Source: Chryseobacterium scophthalmum (lineage in GTDB: Bacteria > Bacteroidota > Bacteroidia > Flavobacteriales > Weeksellaceae). Taken from it: a stretch of DNA of 64,000 nt. Position numbers and translations under genes: made by a program. The notes beneath the pieces were generated by a model, which did no database searches, was not told the DNA's origin, and saw only the letters and a program-made list of their open reading frames with translations. Below are positions 26,192 through 34,552 of this stretch, piece by piece. The first letter of the stretch is position 1. Each line of letters starts with the position of its first letter. The stretch covers positions 806,001 through 870,000 of the forward strand of contig NZ_FSRQ01000002.1 of the NCBI RefSeq assembly GCF_900143185.1, in the 5' to 3' direction.

Positions 26192-27571
26192 ATGAAAGAA
26201 TTTATACAAACCCTCAAAAATATTTGGAGTCTTAAGGAACTTAGAGATAAAATTCTATTTACTTTAGGGATTATCCTTGTGTATAGATTCGCATCTTTTA
26301 TCTCTTTACCTGCGATTAACCTTGCAGAAGTAGGAGATCTCTTAGAGCATTATAAAAATCAAGGCGGTAACAAGCAAGGAGCAGGTCTCCTTGGCTTGCT
26401 TTCGTCGTTTACAGGAGGAGCTTTCAGCCACGCTTCTGTAATGGCGTTGGGTATCATGCCTTATATTTCTGCTTCTATTATTGTTCAGTTGATGGGGATG
26501 GCAATTCCTTATCTTCAGAAACTTCAAAAAGACGGAGAGTCTGGTAGAAACACATTGAATCAAATTACTAGATGGTTAACGATTGGGGTTTGTCTTGTAC
26601 AAGCACCTTCTTATTTAACTTCTATTACTCAGTTGTTCTTACCATATGCTCAGTTCCAGTCTGCATACTTTATAGATCCAAACTCTATTATGTTCTGGTT
26701 ACCAAGTATTGTTATCTTGGTTGCAGGTTCTGTATTTGCAATGTGGTTAGGTGAAAAAATTACCGATAAAGGTATTGGAAATGGTATTTCTATCCTTATT
26801 ATGGTAGGTATTTTATCTAGATTACCAGAAGCATTTGTACAAGAAATTGCAGTACAAAACGGAAAAGGAGGATTAGGTTCTATCATGATTATGATTGAAG
26901 TAATATTCTGGATGTTGGTGGTTCTTTTAGCAGTAGTATTATCTGTTGCGGTAAGAAAAATCCCTATTCAGTATGTAAGCAGAGCTCAGGCAAGAGGAGG
27001 TGTAAATAGAAATCTAATGCAAGGAGCGAGACAGTGGATTCCGCTAAAAGTTAACGCAGCCGGTGTAATGCCGATTATCTTTGCTCAGGCATTGATGTTC
27101 GTACCTGGTTTGTTGACCAAAGTAGATGAGTCTAATACTTTTCTTGCAGGTTTCAAAAATGTTTTTAGCTGGCAATACAACGTATTGTTTGCGCTATTAA
27201 TTATTATCTTTTCATTTTTCTATACCGCAATTACAATTCCGGTAAACCAAATGGCCGATGATCTTAAGAGAAATGGCGGTTTGGTACCTAAAGTAAGACC
27301 CGGTAAAGAGACTGCTGATTACCTAGATGATATTTTATCAAAAATTACCTTGCCAGGTGCAATATTTTTATCTATCTTTGCAGTCCTTCCAGCAATAGTG
27401 CATGGAAGTCTTGTTCAGACAGATGCGTTCGCCCTATTTTTCGGGGGAACTTCGTTGCTAATTATGGTTGGGGTAGTATTAGATACTGTTCAACAGATTA
27501 ACACTTATCTGCTGAATCATCATTATGATGGCTTAATGCAGTCTAAATTATCAAGATCGACTGGATATTAA
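26192..27571 (+). CDS. secY: Preprotein translocase subunit SecY
   Basis: SecY (459 residues) is the ten-helix pore of the Sec translocon in the inner membrane. Visible landmarks are the plug region after the first helix, SFTGGAFSHASVMALGIMPY leading into helix 2, GEKITDKGIGNGISILIM, the cytoplasmic loop with RKIPIQYVSRAQARGG and the NQMADDLKRNGGLVPKVRPG segment used by SecA and the ribosome. It is 9 bp after rplO and 3 bp before infA. adk and map, often found here in other phyla, are absent. Confidence 0.99.
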   Translation: MKEFIQTLKNIWSLKELRDKILFTLGIILVYRFASFISLPAINLAEVGDLLEHYKNQGGNKQGAGLLGLLSSFTGGAFSHASVMALGIMPYISASIIVQLMGMAIPYLQKLQKDGESGRNTLNQITRWLTIGVCLVQAPSYLTSITQLFLPYAQFQSAYFIDPNSIMFWLPSIVILVAGSVFAMWLGEKITDKGIGNGISILIMVGILSRLPEAFVQEIAVQNGKGGLGSIMIMIEVIFWMLVVLLAVVLSVAVRKIPIQYVSRAQARGGVNRNLMQGARQWIPLKVNAAGVMPIIFAQALMFVPGLLTKVDESNTFLAGFKNVFSWQYNVLFALLIIIFSFFYTAITIPVNQMADDLKRNGGLVPKVRPGKETADYLDDILSKITLPGAIFLSIFAVLPAIVHGSLVQTDAFALFFGGTSLLIMVGVVLDTVQQINTYLLNHHYDGLMQSKLSRSTGY

Positions 27572-27574
27572 TTT

Positions 27575-27790
27575 ATGGCAAAACAAAAACATATCGAACA
27601 AGATGGCGTTATAACGGAAGCACTTTCGAACGCTCAGTTCCGTGTAGAACTAGAAAATGGGCATGTACTTATTGCTCATATCTCTGGTAAAATGCGTATG
27701 CATTATATTAAACTATTACCTGGTGATAAGGTAAAATTAGAAATGTCTCCTTACGATCTTTCAAAGGGGAGAATTACATTTAGATATTAA
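27575..27790 (+). CDS. infA: Translation initiation factor IF-1
   Basis: IF-1 (71 residues) is an OB-fold protein that occupies the A site during initiation. It begins [20 protein letters not shown] and contains [19 protein letters not shown] and a C-terminal GRITFRY, matching the family over its full length. It lies 3 bp after secY and is followed by a 111-bp untranslated element before rpmJ. Confidence 0.98.
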   Translation: MAKQKHIEQDGVITEALSNAQFRVELENGHVLIAHISGKMRMHYIKLLPGDKVKLEMSPYDLSKGRITFRY

Positions 27791-27796
27791 ACAAAC

Positions 27797-27827
27797 GCCA
27801 AATGGAATCTTCGGATCTCCATTTGGC
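27797..27827 (+). promoter_or_regulatory. UUCG-capped hairpin between infA and rpmJ
   Basis: GCCAAATGGA (27797-27806) pairs perfectly with TCCATTTGGC (27818-27827), and inside ATC-TTCG-GAT adds three pairs capped by a UUCG tetraloop with one bulged C. No T run follows, so termination is unlikely. It may stabilise a processed mRNA end or serve as a protein binding site ahead of rpmJ-rpsM-rpsK-rpsD-rpoA-rplQ. Confidence 0.6.
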
Positions 27828-27831
27828 TCTT

Positions 27832-27913
27832 GTTGAAAATAAATATTTTCAAATGAAATCGTAGATTTTATTTGGTTATTGAAAAAATATAAATATTTCA
27901 AATGAAAGTTAGA
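27832..27913 (+). repeat. Duplicated rpmJ initiation region with a three-codon decoy ORF
   Basis: The 5' region and start of rpmJ (27879-27913: TTGAAAA, AAATATTTCAAATGAAA) has a near copy 45-50 bp upstream (27832-27864: TTGAAAA, AAATATTTTCAAATGAAA). The upstream copy has its own ATG at 27853 followed by AAA TCG TAG, a three-codon ORF. The copy could be a relic or an active decoy initiation site that tunes rpmJ. Confidence 0.55.
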
Positions 27914-28018
27914 GCATCAATTAAAAAAAGAAGTGCTGATTGCAAAATCGTTCGTAGAAAAGGCGTTCTATTTGTAATCAACAAGAAAAACCCAAAATTT
28001 AAACAAAGACAAGGCTAA
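27902..28018 (+). CDS. rpmJ: 50S ribosomal protein L36, zinc-free type
   Basis: L36 is the smallest ribosomal protein; 38 residues here ([20 protein letters not shown] then [18 protein letters not shown]). The zinc-binding form has three Cys and one His; only one Cys remains here, so this copy does not bind zinc. It is preceded by the UUCG hairpin and the duplicated initiation region, and followed 3 bp later by rpsM. Confidence 0.97.
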   Translation: MKVRASIKKRSADCKIVRRKGVLFVINKKNPKFKQRQG

Positions 28019-28021
28019 ATT

Positions 28022-28399
28022 ATGGCGAGAATTTCAGGTATTGATTTACCAAAAAACAAAAGAGGTGTTATCGGTTTAACTTATATCTATGGAGTTGGAA
28101 GAAGTACTTCTTCTGAAATCCTTAAGGCTGCCGGTATCAGCGAAGACAAGAAAGTCAACGAATGGAATGACGATGAATTGGCTGCAATCAGAAACTATAT
28201 CTCAGAAAACATTAAAGTGGAAGGAGAGCTTAGATCTGAAGTGCAATTGAACATCAAGAGATTGATGGACATAGGATGCCAACGAGGAATACGTCACAGA
28301 CTAGGACTACCTTTAAGAGGCCAGAGAACGAAAAACAACTCTAGAACCCGTAAAGGAAAGAGAAAAACTGTTGCTAACAAGAAAAAAGCAAGTAAATAA
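28022..28399 (+). CDS. rpsM: 30S ribosomal protein S13
   Basis: S13 (125 residues) contacts tRNA in the A and P sites and pairs with S19. Family motifs are [20 protein letters not shown] and [20 protein letters not shown] with a basic tail. In E. coli the rpsM start is the S4 target in alpha-operon control; here only 3 bp separate it from rpmJ, so any such site would have to lie further upstream. Confidence 0.99.
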   Translation: MARISGIDLPKNKRGVIGLTYIYGVGRSTSSEILKAAGISEDKKVNEWNDDELAAIRNYISENIKVEGELRSEVQLNIKRLMDIGCQRGIRHRLGLPLRGQRTKNNSRTRKGKRKTVANKKKASK

Positions 28400-28411
28400 T
28401 CGTTAGGAATT

Positions 28412-28801
28412 ATGGCAAAACAAACTAAAGTAGTTAAAAAAAGAAAAGTAAAAGTTGAGGCTATAGGAGAAGCGCATATTCAAGCTTCTTTCAATAACAT
28501 CATCATTTCTTTAACAAATAAAAGCGGAGAGGTTATCTCTTGGGCATCTGCCGGTAAAATGGGGTTCAGAGGTTCTAAAAAGAACACTCCTTTTGCTGCT
28601 CAAATGGCAGCAGAAAATTGCTCTACTGTAGCTCACGAAGCGGGTCTTAGAAGAGTAAAGGTGTATGTGAAAGGTCCAGGTGCAGGTAGAGAATCTGCTA
28701 TCAGAACTATTCACAATTCAGGTATCGAAGTTAGCGAAATTATTGACGTTACTCCTATGCCACACAATGGATGTAGACCACCGAAAAGAAGAAGAGTTTA
28801 A
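28412..28801 (+). CDS. rpsK: 30S ribosomal protein S11
   Basis: S11 (129 residues) lines the platform near the E-site codon. The basic N-terminal tail and the segments [40 protein letters not shown] and [16 protein letters not shown] are all standard. It is 12 bp after rpsM and 19 bp before rpsD. Confidence 0.99.
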   Translation: MAKQTKVVKKRKVKVEAIGEAHIQASFNNIIISLTNKSGEVISWASAGKMGFRGSKKNTPFAAQMAAENCSTVAHEAGLRRVKVYVKGPGAGRESAIRTIHNSGIEVSEIIDVTPMPHNGCRPPKRRRV

Positions 28802-28820
28802 TTTTTAGAATTTACCCATT

Positions 28821-29429
28821 ATGGCAAGATATATTGGACCTAAAACTAAGATTGCTAGAAAGTTTGGTGCTGCAATCTACGGAGATGATAAAAACTTCGA
28901 GAAAAGAAAAAACCAACCGCCAGGACAACACGGTCCTAACAAAAGAAGAGGAGCAAAGAAATCTGAATATGCTGTTCAGTTAATGGAAAAGCAAAAAGCT
29001 AAATATACTTACGGTATTTTAGAAAGACAATTTGCTAACCTTTTTGAAAAAGCTCACAGAAGTAAAGGTGTAACAGGTGAAGTTCTATTACAACTTTGCG
29101 AATCAAGATTGGATAACGTTGTTTACAGATTAGGTTTTGCTAAAACCAGATCTGGTGCAAGACAATTAACTTCTCACAGACACATTACTGTAAATGGTGA
29201 GATCCTTAACATCCCATCTTATTTAGTAAAAGCTGGTGATGTAATCGCTGTAAGAGAAAAATCTAAGTCTCTAGAGGTTGTTGCTGATGCTTTGGCATCA
29301 AAAGCAAACTATGAGTGGTTACAATTCAACGACGAGAAAAAAGAAGGTACCTTCATTTCTGCTCCTGAAAGAATCCAAATCCCGGAAGACATCAAGGAAC
29401 AGCTTATCGTCGAACTTTACTCTAAATAA
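28821..29429 (+). CDS. rpsD: 30S ribosomal protein S4
   Basis: S4 (202 residues) nucleates the 5' domain of the 30S subunit and in several bacteria represses its own operon. It has [20 protein letters not shown] near residue 35 and an S4 RNA-binding domain ([20 protein letters not shown], then [20 protein letters not shown]). The N-terminal zinc knuckle of some S4 forms is absent. rpoA starts 33 bp downstream. Confidence 0.99.
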   Translation: MARYIGPKTKIARKFGAAIYGDDKNFEKRKNQPPGQHGPNKRRGAKKSEYAVQLMEKQKAKYTYGILERQFANLFEKAHRSKGVTGEVLLQLCESRLDNVVYRLGFAKTRSGARQLTSHRHITVNGEILNIPSYLVKAGDVIAVREKSKSLEVVADALASKANYEWLQFNDEKKEGTFISAPERIQIPEDIKEQLIVELYSK

Positions 29430-29462
29430 TTTTTTAATCAATTTTTTGCTCAACCCAACAAT

Positions 29463-30458
29463 ATGGCAATTTTACAATTCATAAAACCCGATAAAGTAAT
29501 TCTACTTAACTCTGATGAATTTAAAGGTCAATTCGAATTTCGTCCTTTAGAACCAGGTTTCGGGCTTACAATCGGTAATGCTTTGAGAAGAGTGTTGCTT
29601 TCTTCTCTGGAAGGATACGCTATTTCATCTATCAAAATAGAAGGTGTAGAGCACGAATTTTCAACTATCCCAGGAGTAATTGAAGACGTTACCGAGATTA
29701 TTCTTAACCTTAAGCAAGTAAGACTTAAAGCTACAGCAGAAAACCAGGCTTCAGAGCAGGTAGTTGCTAAAGTTTCTGGTCAAACTGTAATTACTGCTGG
29801 AGATTTAGGACAGTCTATCAACGGATTTGAAATCTTGAATCCAGATTTGATGATCTGTAACCTAAACTCTGATGTTACTTTTGAAATCACGTTTAATATA
29901 GAAAAGGGAAGAGGATACGTTCCTTCTGAACAAAACAAATCAAACAATGCACCTGTAGGTACTATTGCTATTGATTCTATCTTTACGCCGATTAAAAAAG
30001 TACAGTATAGTATTGAAAATTACCGTGTAGAGCAAAAAACAGACTACGAAAAATTGGTTTTGGATATAGAAACTGATGGCTCAATCAGCCCTCAGAATGC
30101 TTTAACTGAAGCTTCTAAGATATTAATTTATCACTTCATGTTGTTCTCTGATGAGAGAATCACTTTGGAGACTGAAGCTGTGAAAGCATCTATCCAATAC
30201 GATGAAGAGACACTTCACACAAGACAACTACTTAAGTCTAAATTAGCAGATATGGATCTTTCTGTAAGAGCCCTAAACTGTCTGAAAGCAGCTGAAGTAG
30301 AAACTCTAGGTGAGCTTGTTTCTTATAGTAAGTCTGATTTGATGAAATTCAGAAATTTTGGTAAAAAATCTTTGACAGAACTAGAAGAATTGGTGCATTC
30401 AAAAGGTCTTAACTTCGGTTTCGACGTTGCAAAATATAAATTAGACGCTGATAATTAA
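29463..30458 (+). CDS. rpoA: RNA polymerase subunit alpha
   Basis: RpoA (331 residues) dimerises to start RNA polymerase assembly. The N-terminal domain shows [20 protein letters not shown] and [20 protein letters not shown]; the C-terminal domain, which binds activators and upstream DNA, has [20 protein letters not shown] and [13 protein letters not shown]. It lies between rpsD and rplQ as in most bacteria, and shares the ribosomal transcript. Confidence 0.99.
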   Translation: MAILQFIKPDKVILLNSDEFKGQFEFRPLEPGFGLTIGNALRRVLLSSLEGYAISSIKIEGVEHEFSTIPGVIEDVTEIILNLKQVRLKATAENQASEQVVAKVSGQTVITAGDLGQSINGFEILNPDLMICNLNSDVTFEITFNIEKGRGYVPSEQNKSNNAPVGTIAIDSIFTPIKKVQYSIENYRVEQKTDYEKLVLDIETDGSISPQNALTEASKILIYHFMLFSDERITLETEAVKASIQYDEETLHTRQLLKSKLADMDLSVRALNCLKAAEVETLGELVSYSKSDLMKFRNFGKKSLTELEELVHSKGLNFGFDVAKYKLDADN

Positions 30459-30464
30459 ATAATA

Positions 30465-30983
30465 ATGAGACACGGTAAAAAATTCAATCACTTAGGAAGA
30501 ACTTCTTCTCACAGAAGCGCGTTACTTTCTAATATGGCTTGTTCTCTAATTGAGCATAAGAGAATCAACACTACTGTAGCTAAAGCGAAAGCTTTAAGAG
30601 TATATGTTGAGCCTCTATTAACAAAGGCAAAAGAAGATACTACACACAATAGAAGAATTGTTTTCGCATATCTTCAAAGTAAAGAAGCAGTTACTGAACT
30701 TTTCAGAACAGTAGCTCCTAAAATCGCAGAAAGAAACGGAGGTTATACAAGAATCATCAAGACTGGTTTCAGACAAGGTGATGCTGCTGACATGGCTCTT
30801 ATCGAGCTTGTTGATTTCAACGAACTTTACAATCCTAATGCTGAGGAGAAAAAGACGACAAGAAGAAGTAGAAGATCTACTACTGCAAAAGTAGCTGTTG
30901 AAGCTGCTCCTGTAGCAGAAGAAAAAGTTGAAGAGCCTAAAGCTGAATCAACAGATTCTACTGAAGAAAAAGCTGGAGAATAA
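30465..30983 (+). CDS. rplQ: 50S ribosomal protein L17
   Basis: L17 is normally about 120-130 residues; this protein has 172. The conserved core ([40 protein letters not shown]) is followed by a low-complexity tail of about 50 residues, first basic ([15 protein letters not shown]) and then Ala/Glu-rich. Such tails occur in other Bacteroidota. It is the last gene of the superoperon, 6 bp after rpoA and before a strong terminator. Confidence 0.98.
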   Translation: MRHGKKFNHLGRTSSHRSALLSNMACSLIEHKRINTTVAKAKALRVYVEPLLTKAKEDTTHNRRIVFAYLQSKEAVTELFRTVAPKIAERNGGYTRIIKTGFRQGDAADMALIELVDFNELYNPNAEEKKTTRRSRRSTTAKVAVEAAPVAEEKVEEPKAESTDSTEEKAGE

Positions 30984-31002
30984 TATTCATCCGGATATAA
31001 AT

Positions 31003-31036
31003 AAAAAACCGTTCAGATTTCTGAACGGTTTTTTTA
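31003..31036. terminator. Terminator of the ribosomal superoperon (bidirectional)
   Basis: A perfect stem (31004-31016 with 31021-31033, core AACCGTTCAG) with a 4-nt loop has T tracts on both strands. It ends rplC-rplQ and also the convergent lipoprotein gene at 31041. Confidence 0.92.
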
Positions 31037-31040
31037 TGCT

Positions 31041-31469
31041 TTAAATTTTGGTTCTTTCCAATTCGATAATATTATTTCCCTGATGAATAATTAAGCTGTC
31101 GCCTTTTACGGTAGCGGTCATATCATCTTTTTTATAAATCGTCTCGTTTACTTTCGCTTCAGATTTCTCCAACACGAATGTTTTATTATTATTGGTAATA
31201 GAAACAGTTCTGTTTTTAGGATCATAGTTGAAAACCACTTTTACCAAAGATTTGTCGGTAGCTTTGTAAACATAATCTGTCTTTATGCTTTTCTTGCCAT
31301 TGATATCTGTATTATAAGCAATCGTAGAATCTACAGCTCCATTATCAGCAAGAATTTCTGTGTTTGCAGAATCTGCTTTTATAATTCCTTTATTTCCTTC
31401 TGTCGATTTTTTGCAACTTGATAGCGAAAACATCAAGATGCCAATCGATAGGATAAGTTCTTTTTTCAT
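31041..31469 (-). CDS. Small lipoprotein, possibly MliC-like
   Basis: A 142-residue protein with a clear lipoprotein signal (ILMFSLSSC, Cys19). After a linker rich in charged residues, residues 60-140 form a likely beta-domain (VVFNYDPKNRTVSITNNNKT, then EKSEAKVNETIYKKDD) that faintly recalls the lysozyme-inhibitor fold MliC (a beta-strand pair followed by a YxxDG-type loop), but the hallmark SASGxRY and cysteines are missing. The promoter region is shared with the divergent response-regulator gene at 31641, including an inverted repeat at 31572-31589, so both may be under that regulator. Confidence 0.55.
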   Translation of the reverse strand: MKKELILSIGILMFSLSSCKKSTEGNKGIIKADSANTEILADNGAVDSTIAYNTDINGKKSIKTDYVYKATDKSLVKVVFNYDPKNRTVSITNNNKTFVLEKSEAKVNETIYKKDDMTATVKGDSLIIHQGNNIIELERTKI

Positions 31470-31571
31470 TGAGTTTATTTTTGATATTATTAATTTTAAT
31501 TAATTGCCAAATTTTCTTTAAATTTAATAAAAACAAAAAACAAACCAATAACCTCAACTCAAAATTCTATT

Positions 31572-31589
31572 ATTACACAAAAGTGTAAT
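31572..31589. promoter_or_regulatory. Inverted repeat upstream of the two-component operon
   Basis: ATTACAC-AAAA-GTGTAAT is a perfect 7-bp inverted repeat with a 4-bp spacer, ending 51 bp before the response-regulator ATG. A similar repeat with the same geometry (ATCACCC-GTTT-GGGTAAT) lies at 34478-34495 ahead of the three-gene cassette. This is the architecture expected for a dimeric LuxR-type response regulator. Confidence 0.5.
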
Positions 31590-31640
31590 TGTTTCTGTTT
31601 TGTTTTCTGTTGAAATTTGTCTTTACAAACAACAAACAAT

Positions 31641-32273
31641 ATGAGCATTTCTATCGCCATAGTAGAAGACGAAAAAAACTACAACAATGCGTTGAAGAAA
31701 GTCATCGATTATCAAAATGATATGAAGGTGATTGCTCAGTTTTTTGACGGAAATACCGCTCTAAAAAAATTATCTGATATTTCTCCGGATGTAGTGATGA
31801 TGGATATCCAACTTCAGGATATGCTTGGAATTGATATTATTGGAAAGTTAAAAAAAGAGCTTCCAACCACACAATTTATTATGTGTACAAGCTTTGAGAA
31901 TGACGAAATGATTTTCAATTCTCTAAAAGCCGGAGCAATGGGCTATCTTATAAAAGGCGAAAGCATGGATAAAATCCTGAGCTCTATTCGCGATGTCTAC
32001 AACGGAGGTGCCCCAATGAGTTTTTCAATTGCAAGAAAAGTTTTGGCTCATTTTGAGAAAAAAACGATTGAAATAAAAGACTTTGAAGAACTTACAAAAC
32101 GCGAAACAGAAATCGTAGAACTTTTATCACAAGGGCTTTTATACAAAGAAATTGCCGATAAAATATTTGTAAGCATTGATACCGTAAAAAAACACGTCGG
32201 AAATATCTACAGAAAACTTCACGTCAATAACAAAGTGGAGGCTATTAATAAATTTAACCATTTTAAAAACTAA
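31641..32273 (+). CDS. Response regulator, NarL/LuxR type
   Basis: A 210-residue transcription regulator with an N-terminal receiver (acidic residues at 9-10, phospho-acceptor Asp55 in VVMMDIQL, Thr or Ser in CTSF, conserved Lys in LIKGES) and a C-terminal LuxR-type helix-turn-helix (LTKRETEIVELLSQG, then DKIFVSIDTVKKHVGNIYRK). The ATG at 31641 gives the usual start; the frame is open from 31617. It is the first gene of an operon that ends with a histidine kinase, with a lipoprotein and a membrane protein between them. It probably binds the inverted repeat at 31572-31589. Confidence 0.93.
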   Translation: MSISIAIVEDEKNYNNALKKVIDYQNDMKVIAQFFDGNTALKKLSDISPDVVMMDIQLQDMLGIDIIGKLKKELPTTQFIMCTSFENDEMIFNSLKAGAMGYLIKGESMDKILSSIRDVYNGGAPMSFSIARKVLAHFEKKTIEIKDFEELTKRETEIVELLSQGLLYKEIADKIFVSIDTVKKHVGNIYRKLHVNNKVEAINKFNHFKN

Positions 32274-32278
32274 GAGTT

Positions 32279-33055
32279 ATGAGAACAATTTTAGGAAAGA
32301 ACTTGTTATGGATCTTATTATTAAGTTTGATATTTTCAAGTTGTAATAAAAAAGATTCAAAAATTACTGAAAATAAAATCCCATCAAATTTACAGCAGGA
32401 TACAACTAGGTTAAAAATTGAAAAGAGTTTTTTTCAAATTAATTTGGCAAGAATTCTTACTGAAATTCCAGACAGTTTAGCAATGGAATATACGAAATCA
32501 TATTCTAAGAGTTTTCCGGAAGAAGATAAATTTCCAAGACTTTTAGCCATTGATAAAAAGGCATATAATAAAATCCTCAACGATAAAAATCCTAATGATA
32601 ATATTAAATTTTTATTTACTGAAAGTGATGGAGTATTAGATGTTCTATATGAGAATGGAAATGGAGAAAGATTTAATTTTAATTTGGGAGAATATAATAA
32701 GGTGACAGATTCATCTTTCACAATTATGAATAGCGTATTTAAAGCAAATCTTTACGCAGTTATGAATAAAAGAATTAATGGTCTTAATAGTAGTATACAC
32801 GAAAATACGAAAGAAATATCTATTCCTATAAGCAGTTTTAAACAGCTTGCAATTAATGACGATTTGTCTATGATTCTTTTATTTCCCGGAATTATAACAA
32901 AAGATAGTTCTCCGCAAACTGGTAAGAATAATCAAAAAAATTATATTACTTTAATAGCAGTACGAATAACTTTCGATTCAAGTGGCACAGCTTATAAACT
33001 TGAGAAAACTGTGCTTTATGATAATTTCTGTGTATCTCCGCCAAATGATTGCTAA
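32279..33055 (+). CDS. Lipoprotein of unknown function in the two-component operon
   Basis: A 258-residue protein with a lipoprotein signal (LWILLLSLIFSSC, Cys22) and no recognised domain. The mature part is charged and probably alpha-beta, with LAMEYTKSYSKSFPEEDKFP and, later, NKRINGLNSSIHENTKEISI. It ends in a Cys-containing FCVSPPNDC. It starts 5 bp after the response-regulator stop and is followed without a gap by the membrane protein (stop TAA directly followed by ATG). Its place suggests a periplasmic partner or target of the sensor system, but this is inference. Confidence 0.65.
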   Translation: MRTILGKNLLWILLLSLIFSSCNKKDSKITENKIPSNLQQDTTRLKIEKSFFQINLARILTEIPDSLAMEYTKSYSKSFPEEDKFPRLLAIDKKAYNKILNDKNPNDNIKFLFTESDGVLDVLYENGNGERFNFNLGEYNKVTDSSFTIMNSVFKANLYAVMNKRINGLNSSIHENTKEISIPISSFKQLAINDDLSMILLFPGIITKDSSPQTGKNNQKNYITLIAVRITFDSSGTAYKLEKTVLYDNFCVSPPNDC

Positions 33056-33634
33056 ATGTTTTACTTATACATTCTAATAATTACACTTTGTCTTGCATTG
33101 TCGCTTATAAATAAGATTGCAAGACAAAGATTTTTGTGGATATACTTCACATTTATATTATTGTCTGAAATTTTAGTGTTTGCGAAAATTTTAGACAATA
33201 CTTTTTATAATAAAGCAAATTGTATTCACATTATATTTTTATGTTGGTATTTCCATAAAGAATTTGTTGACAGAAAGTTTTATAAAACATTTTTAATACT
33301 AATTTCGATAATTAGCTTTTTATTATTTTTCAACGAAAATATTTTAAAGATTGATACAAATATTTTTAAAAGTTTTCTATTTATATTTTTAAGTATAGAT
33401 TGGTTTACAAATCAAATTCGAAAACCGAATGAAACTTTAATTTATCAGAAAATGACATTTTGGATAGCTTCAAGTATTTTGCTTTGGAGTACAATATTTA
33501 TCATTAGAGTTATTCCAGGACAGTTTTTTGCGAAACTTGATATTGATTTTTTAAGATTAATAAATCAATTTTATCAAATAGTTACGATATTTTCTTATTT
33601 AATTTTTCTTAAAGGTCTTTTTTGCAAGCGATGA
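33056..33634 (+). CDS. Polytopic membrane protein, likely sensor partner of the kinase
   Basis: A 192-residue protein with about six or seven membrane helices and almost no soluble parts. The segment QKMTFWIASSILLWSTIFII resembles a conserved FWI..G/S-I-L motif that I associate with small 7TM proteins encoded next to histidine kinases in Bacteroidota. Its last codon overlaps the kinase start by four bases (ATGA), so the two are translationally coupled. The gene is among the most AT-rich in the window. I infer a sensory or signal-transmitting role for the kinase, which has only one membrane helix of its own. Confidence 0.6.
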   Translation: MFYLYILIITLCLALSLINKIARQRFLWIYFTFILLSEILVFAKILDNTFYNKANCIHIIFLCWYFHKEFVDRKFYKTFLILISIISFLLFFNENILKIDTNIFKSFLFIFLSIDWFTNQIRKPNETLIYQKMTFWIASSILLWSTIFIIRVIPGQFFAKLDIDFLRLINQFYQIVTIFSYLIFLKGLFCKR

Positions 33635-34416
33635 TTCAGACAGATGAAGATATAAAGTTGATGTACATTATCATTTTGTTGATAATGTTTGTTTTTGTGG
33701 GTTTTATAATTTTTGTAGTATTAATATACAACAGAAAACAACTCCTTTACCTTAAGGAAAAACAACTTCAGGAATCAGAATACCAAAATCAAATCCTCCA
33801 AAAAGAACTTGAAAGACAAAAATCTATAAAAAATGAAAGAGAACGAATCTCTCATGATATGCATGATGATCTTGGAGCAGGAATTTCTGCATTGAAACTT
33901 CAGGCAGAATTTTTAAAACAACGAGCTGAAGATGAAGATTTAAAAAATGATATCGATGAACTTCTGAAAACGTCTGAAGAAATGAATATCTCGATGCGGG
34001 AAATGCTTTGGAGCCTGAATTCCGGAAATGATACATTGGGAAGCTTTATAGATTACTCAAAAATATATGCACTGAATTTTCTTAAAAAAACAAAAATTCA
34101 GCTAAGTATTGAAGATGAAAATGTAATTTCTGAAACTACCATTACTACAGAACAAAGGAGAAATTTATTTCTGTGTTTAAAAGAGGCGTTGAATAATGCG
34201 TATAAACATAGTCAATCTAATCAACTAAAGCTTTCGTTTGTTCAAAAAGATAAAGAATTCATGATGAAAATTTCCGACAACGGAATAGGAATCGATCATG
34301 AAAAACCAGAAGGAAACGGTCTCCGAAATATGAAAAGAAGAATGCAAGAACAAAACGGCCATTGTGAAGTTACCACCGAAAACGGAACCCACCTTTTTTT
34401 CAGAATAGATTTGTAA
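33631..34416 (+). CDS. Sensor histidine kinase, HisKA_3 type
   Basis: A 261-residue kinase with one N-terminal membrane helix (about residues 7-33), a short coiled coil, and a HisKA_3 dimerisation domain with phospho-acceptor His in ERISHDMHDDLGAGISALKL (first His of the pair). The ATP-binding domain has the N box (CLKEALNNAYKHS) and G boxes (ISDNGIGI, GNGLRNMKRRM). It has almost no extracellular domain. The ATG at 33631 overlaps the stop of the membrane protein gene. It surely partners the NarL-type regulator at 31641. A terminator follows at 34437. Confidence 0.93.
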   Translation: MIQTDEDIKLMYIIILLIMFVFVGFIIFVVLIYNRKQLLYLKEKQLQESEYQNQILQKELERQKSIKNERERISHDMHDDLGAGISALKLQAEFLKQRAEDEDLKNDIDELLKTSEEMNISMREMLWSLNSGNDTLGSFIDYSKIYALNFLKKTKIQLSIEDENVISETTITTEQRRNLFLCLKEALNNAYKHSQSNQLKLSFVQKDKEFMMKISDNGIGIDHEKPEGNGLRNMKRRMQEQNGHCEVTTENGTHLFFRIDL

Positions 34417-34436
34417 CTAATTTTTAAGCTAAATAT

Positions 34437-34468
34437 AGCAGCATCATTTTTTAATGGTGCTGTTTTTT
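34437..34468 (+). terminator. Terminator of the two-component operon
   Basis: CAGCATCA (34439-34446) pairs with TGGTGCTG (34455-34462, one G-U pair) and is followed by six T residues. It separates the kinase from the three-gene cassette that follows. Confidence 0.8.
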
Positions 34469-34477
34469 GTTGTGAGA

Positions 34478-34495
34478 ATCACCCGTTTGGGTAAT
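34478..34495. promoter_or_regulatory. Inverted repeat upstream of the three-gene cassette
   Basis: ATCACCC-GTTT-GGGTAAT has 7-bp arms with one mismatch and a 4-bp spacer, 57 bp before the ATG at 34553. It shares geometry and outer bases (AT.AC.C and G.GTAAT) with the site at 31572-31589, which suggests that the same LuxR-type regulator controls this cassette. Confidence 0.45.
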
Positions 34496-34552
34496 TGACA
34501 TGGAGCTTTTTTAGAAGGAACTTTGAGGTATAAATTTTAAAAGCGAGTAACC

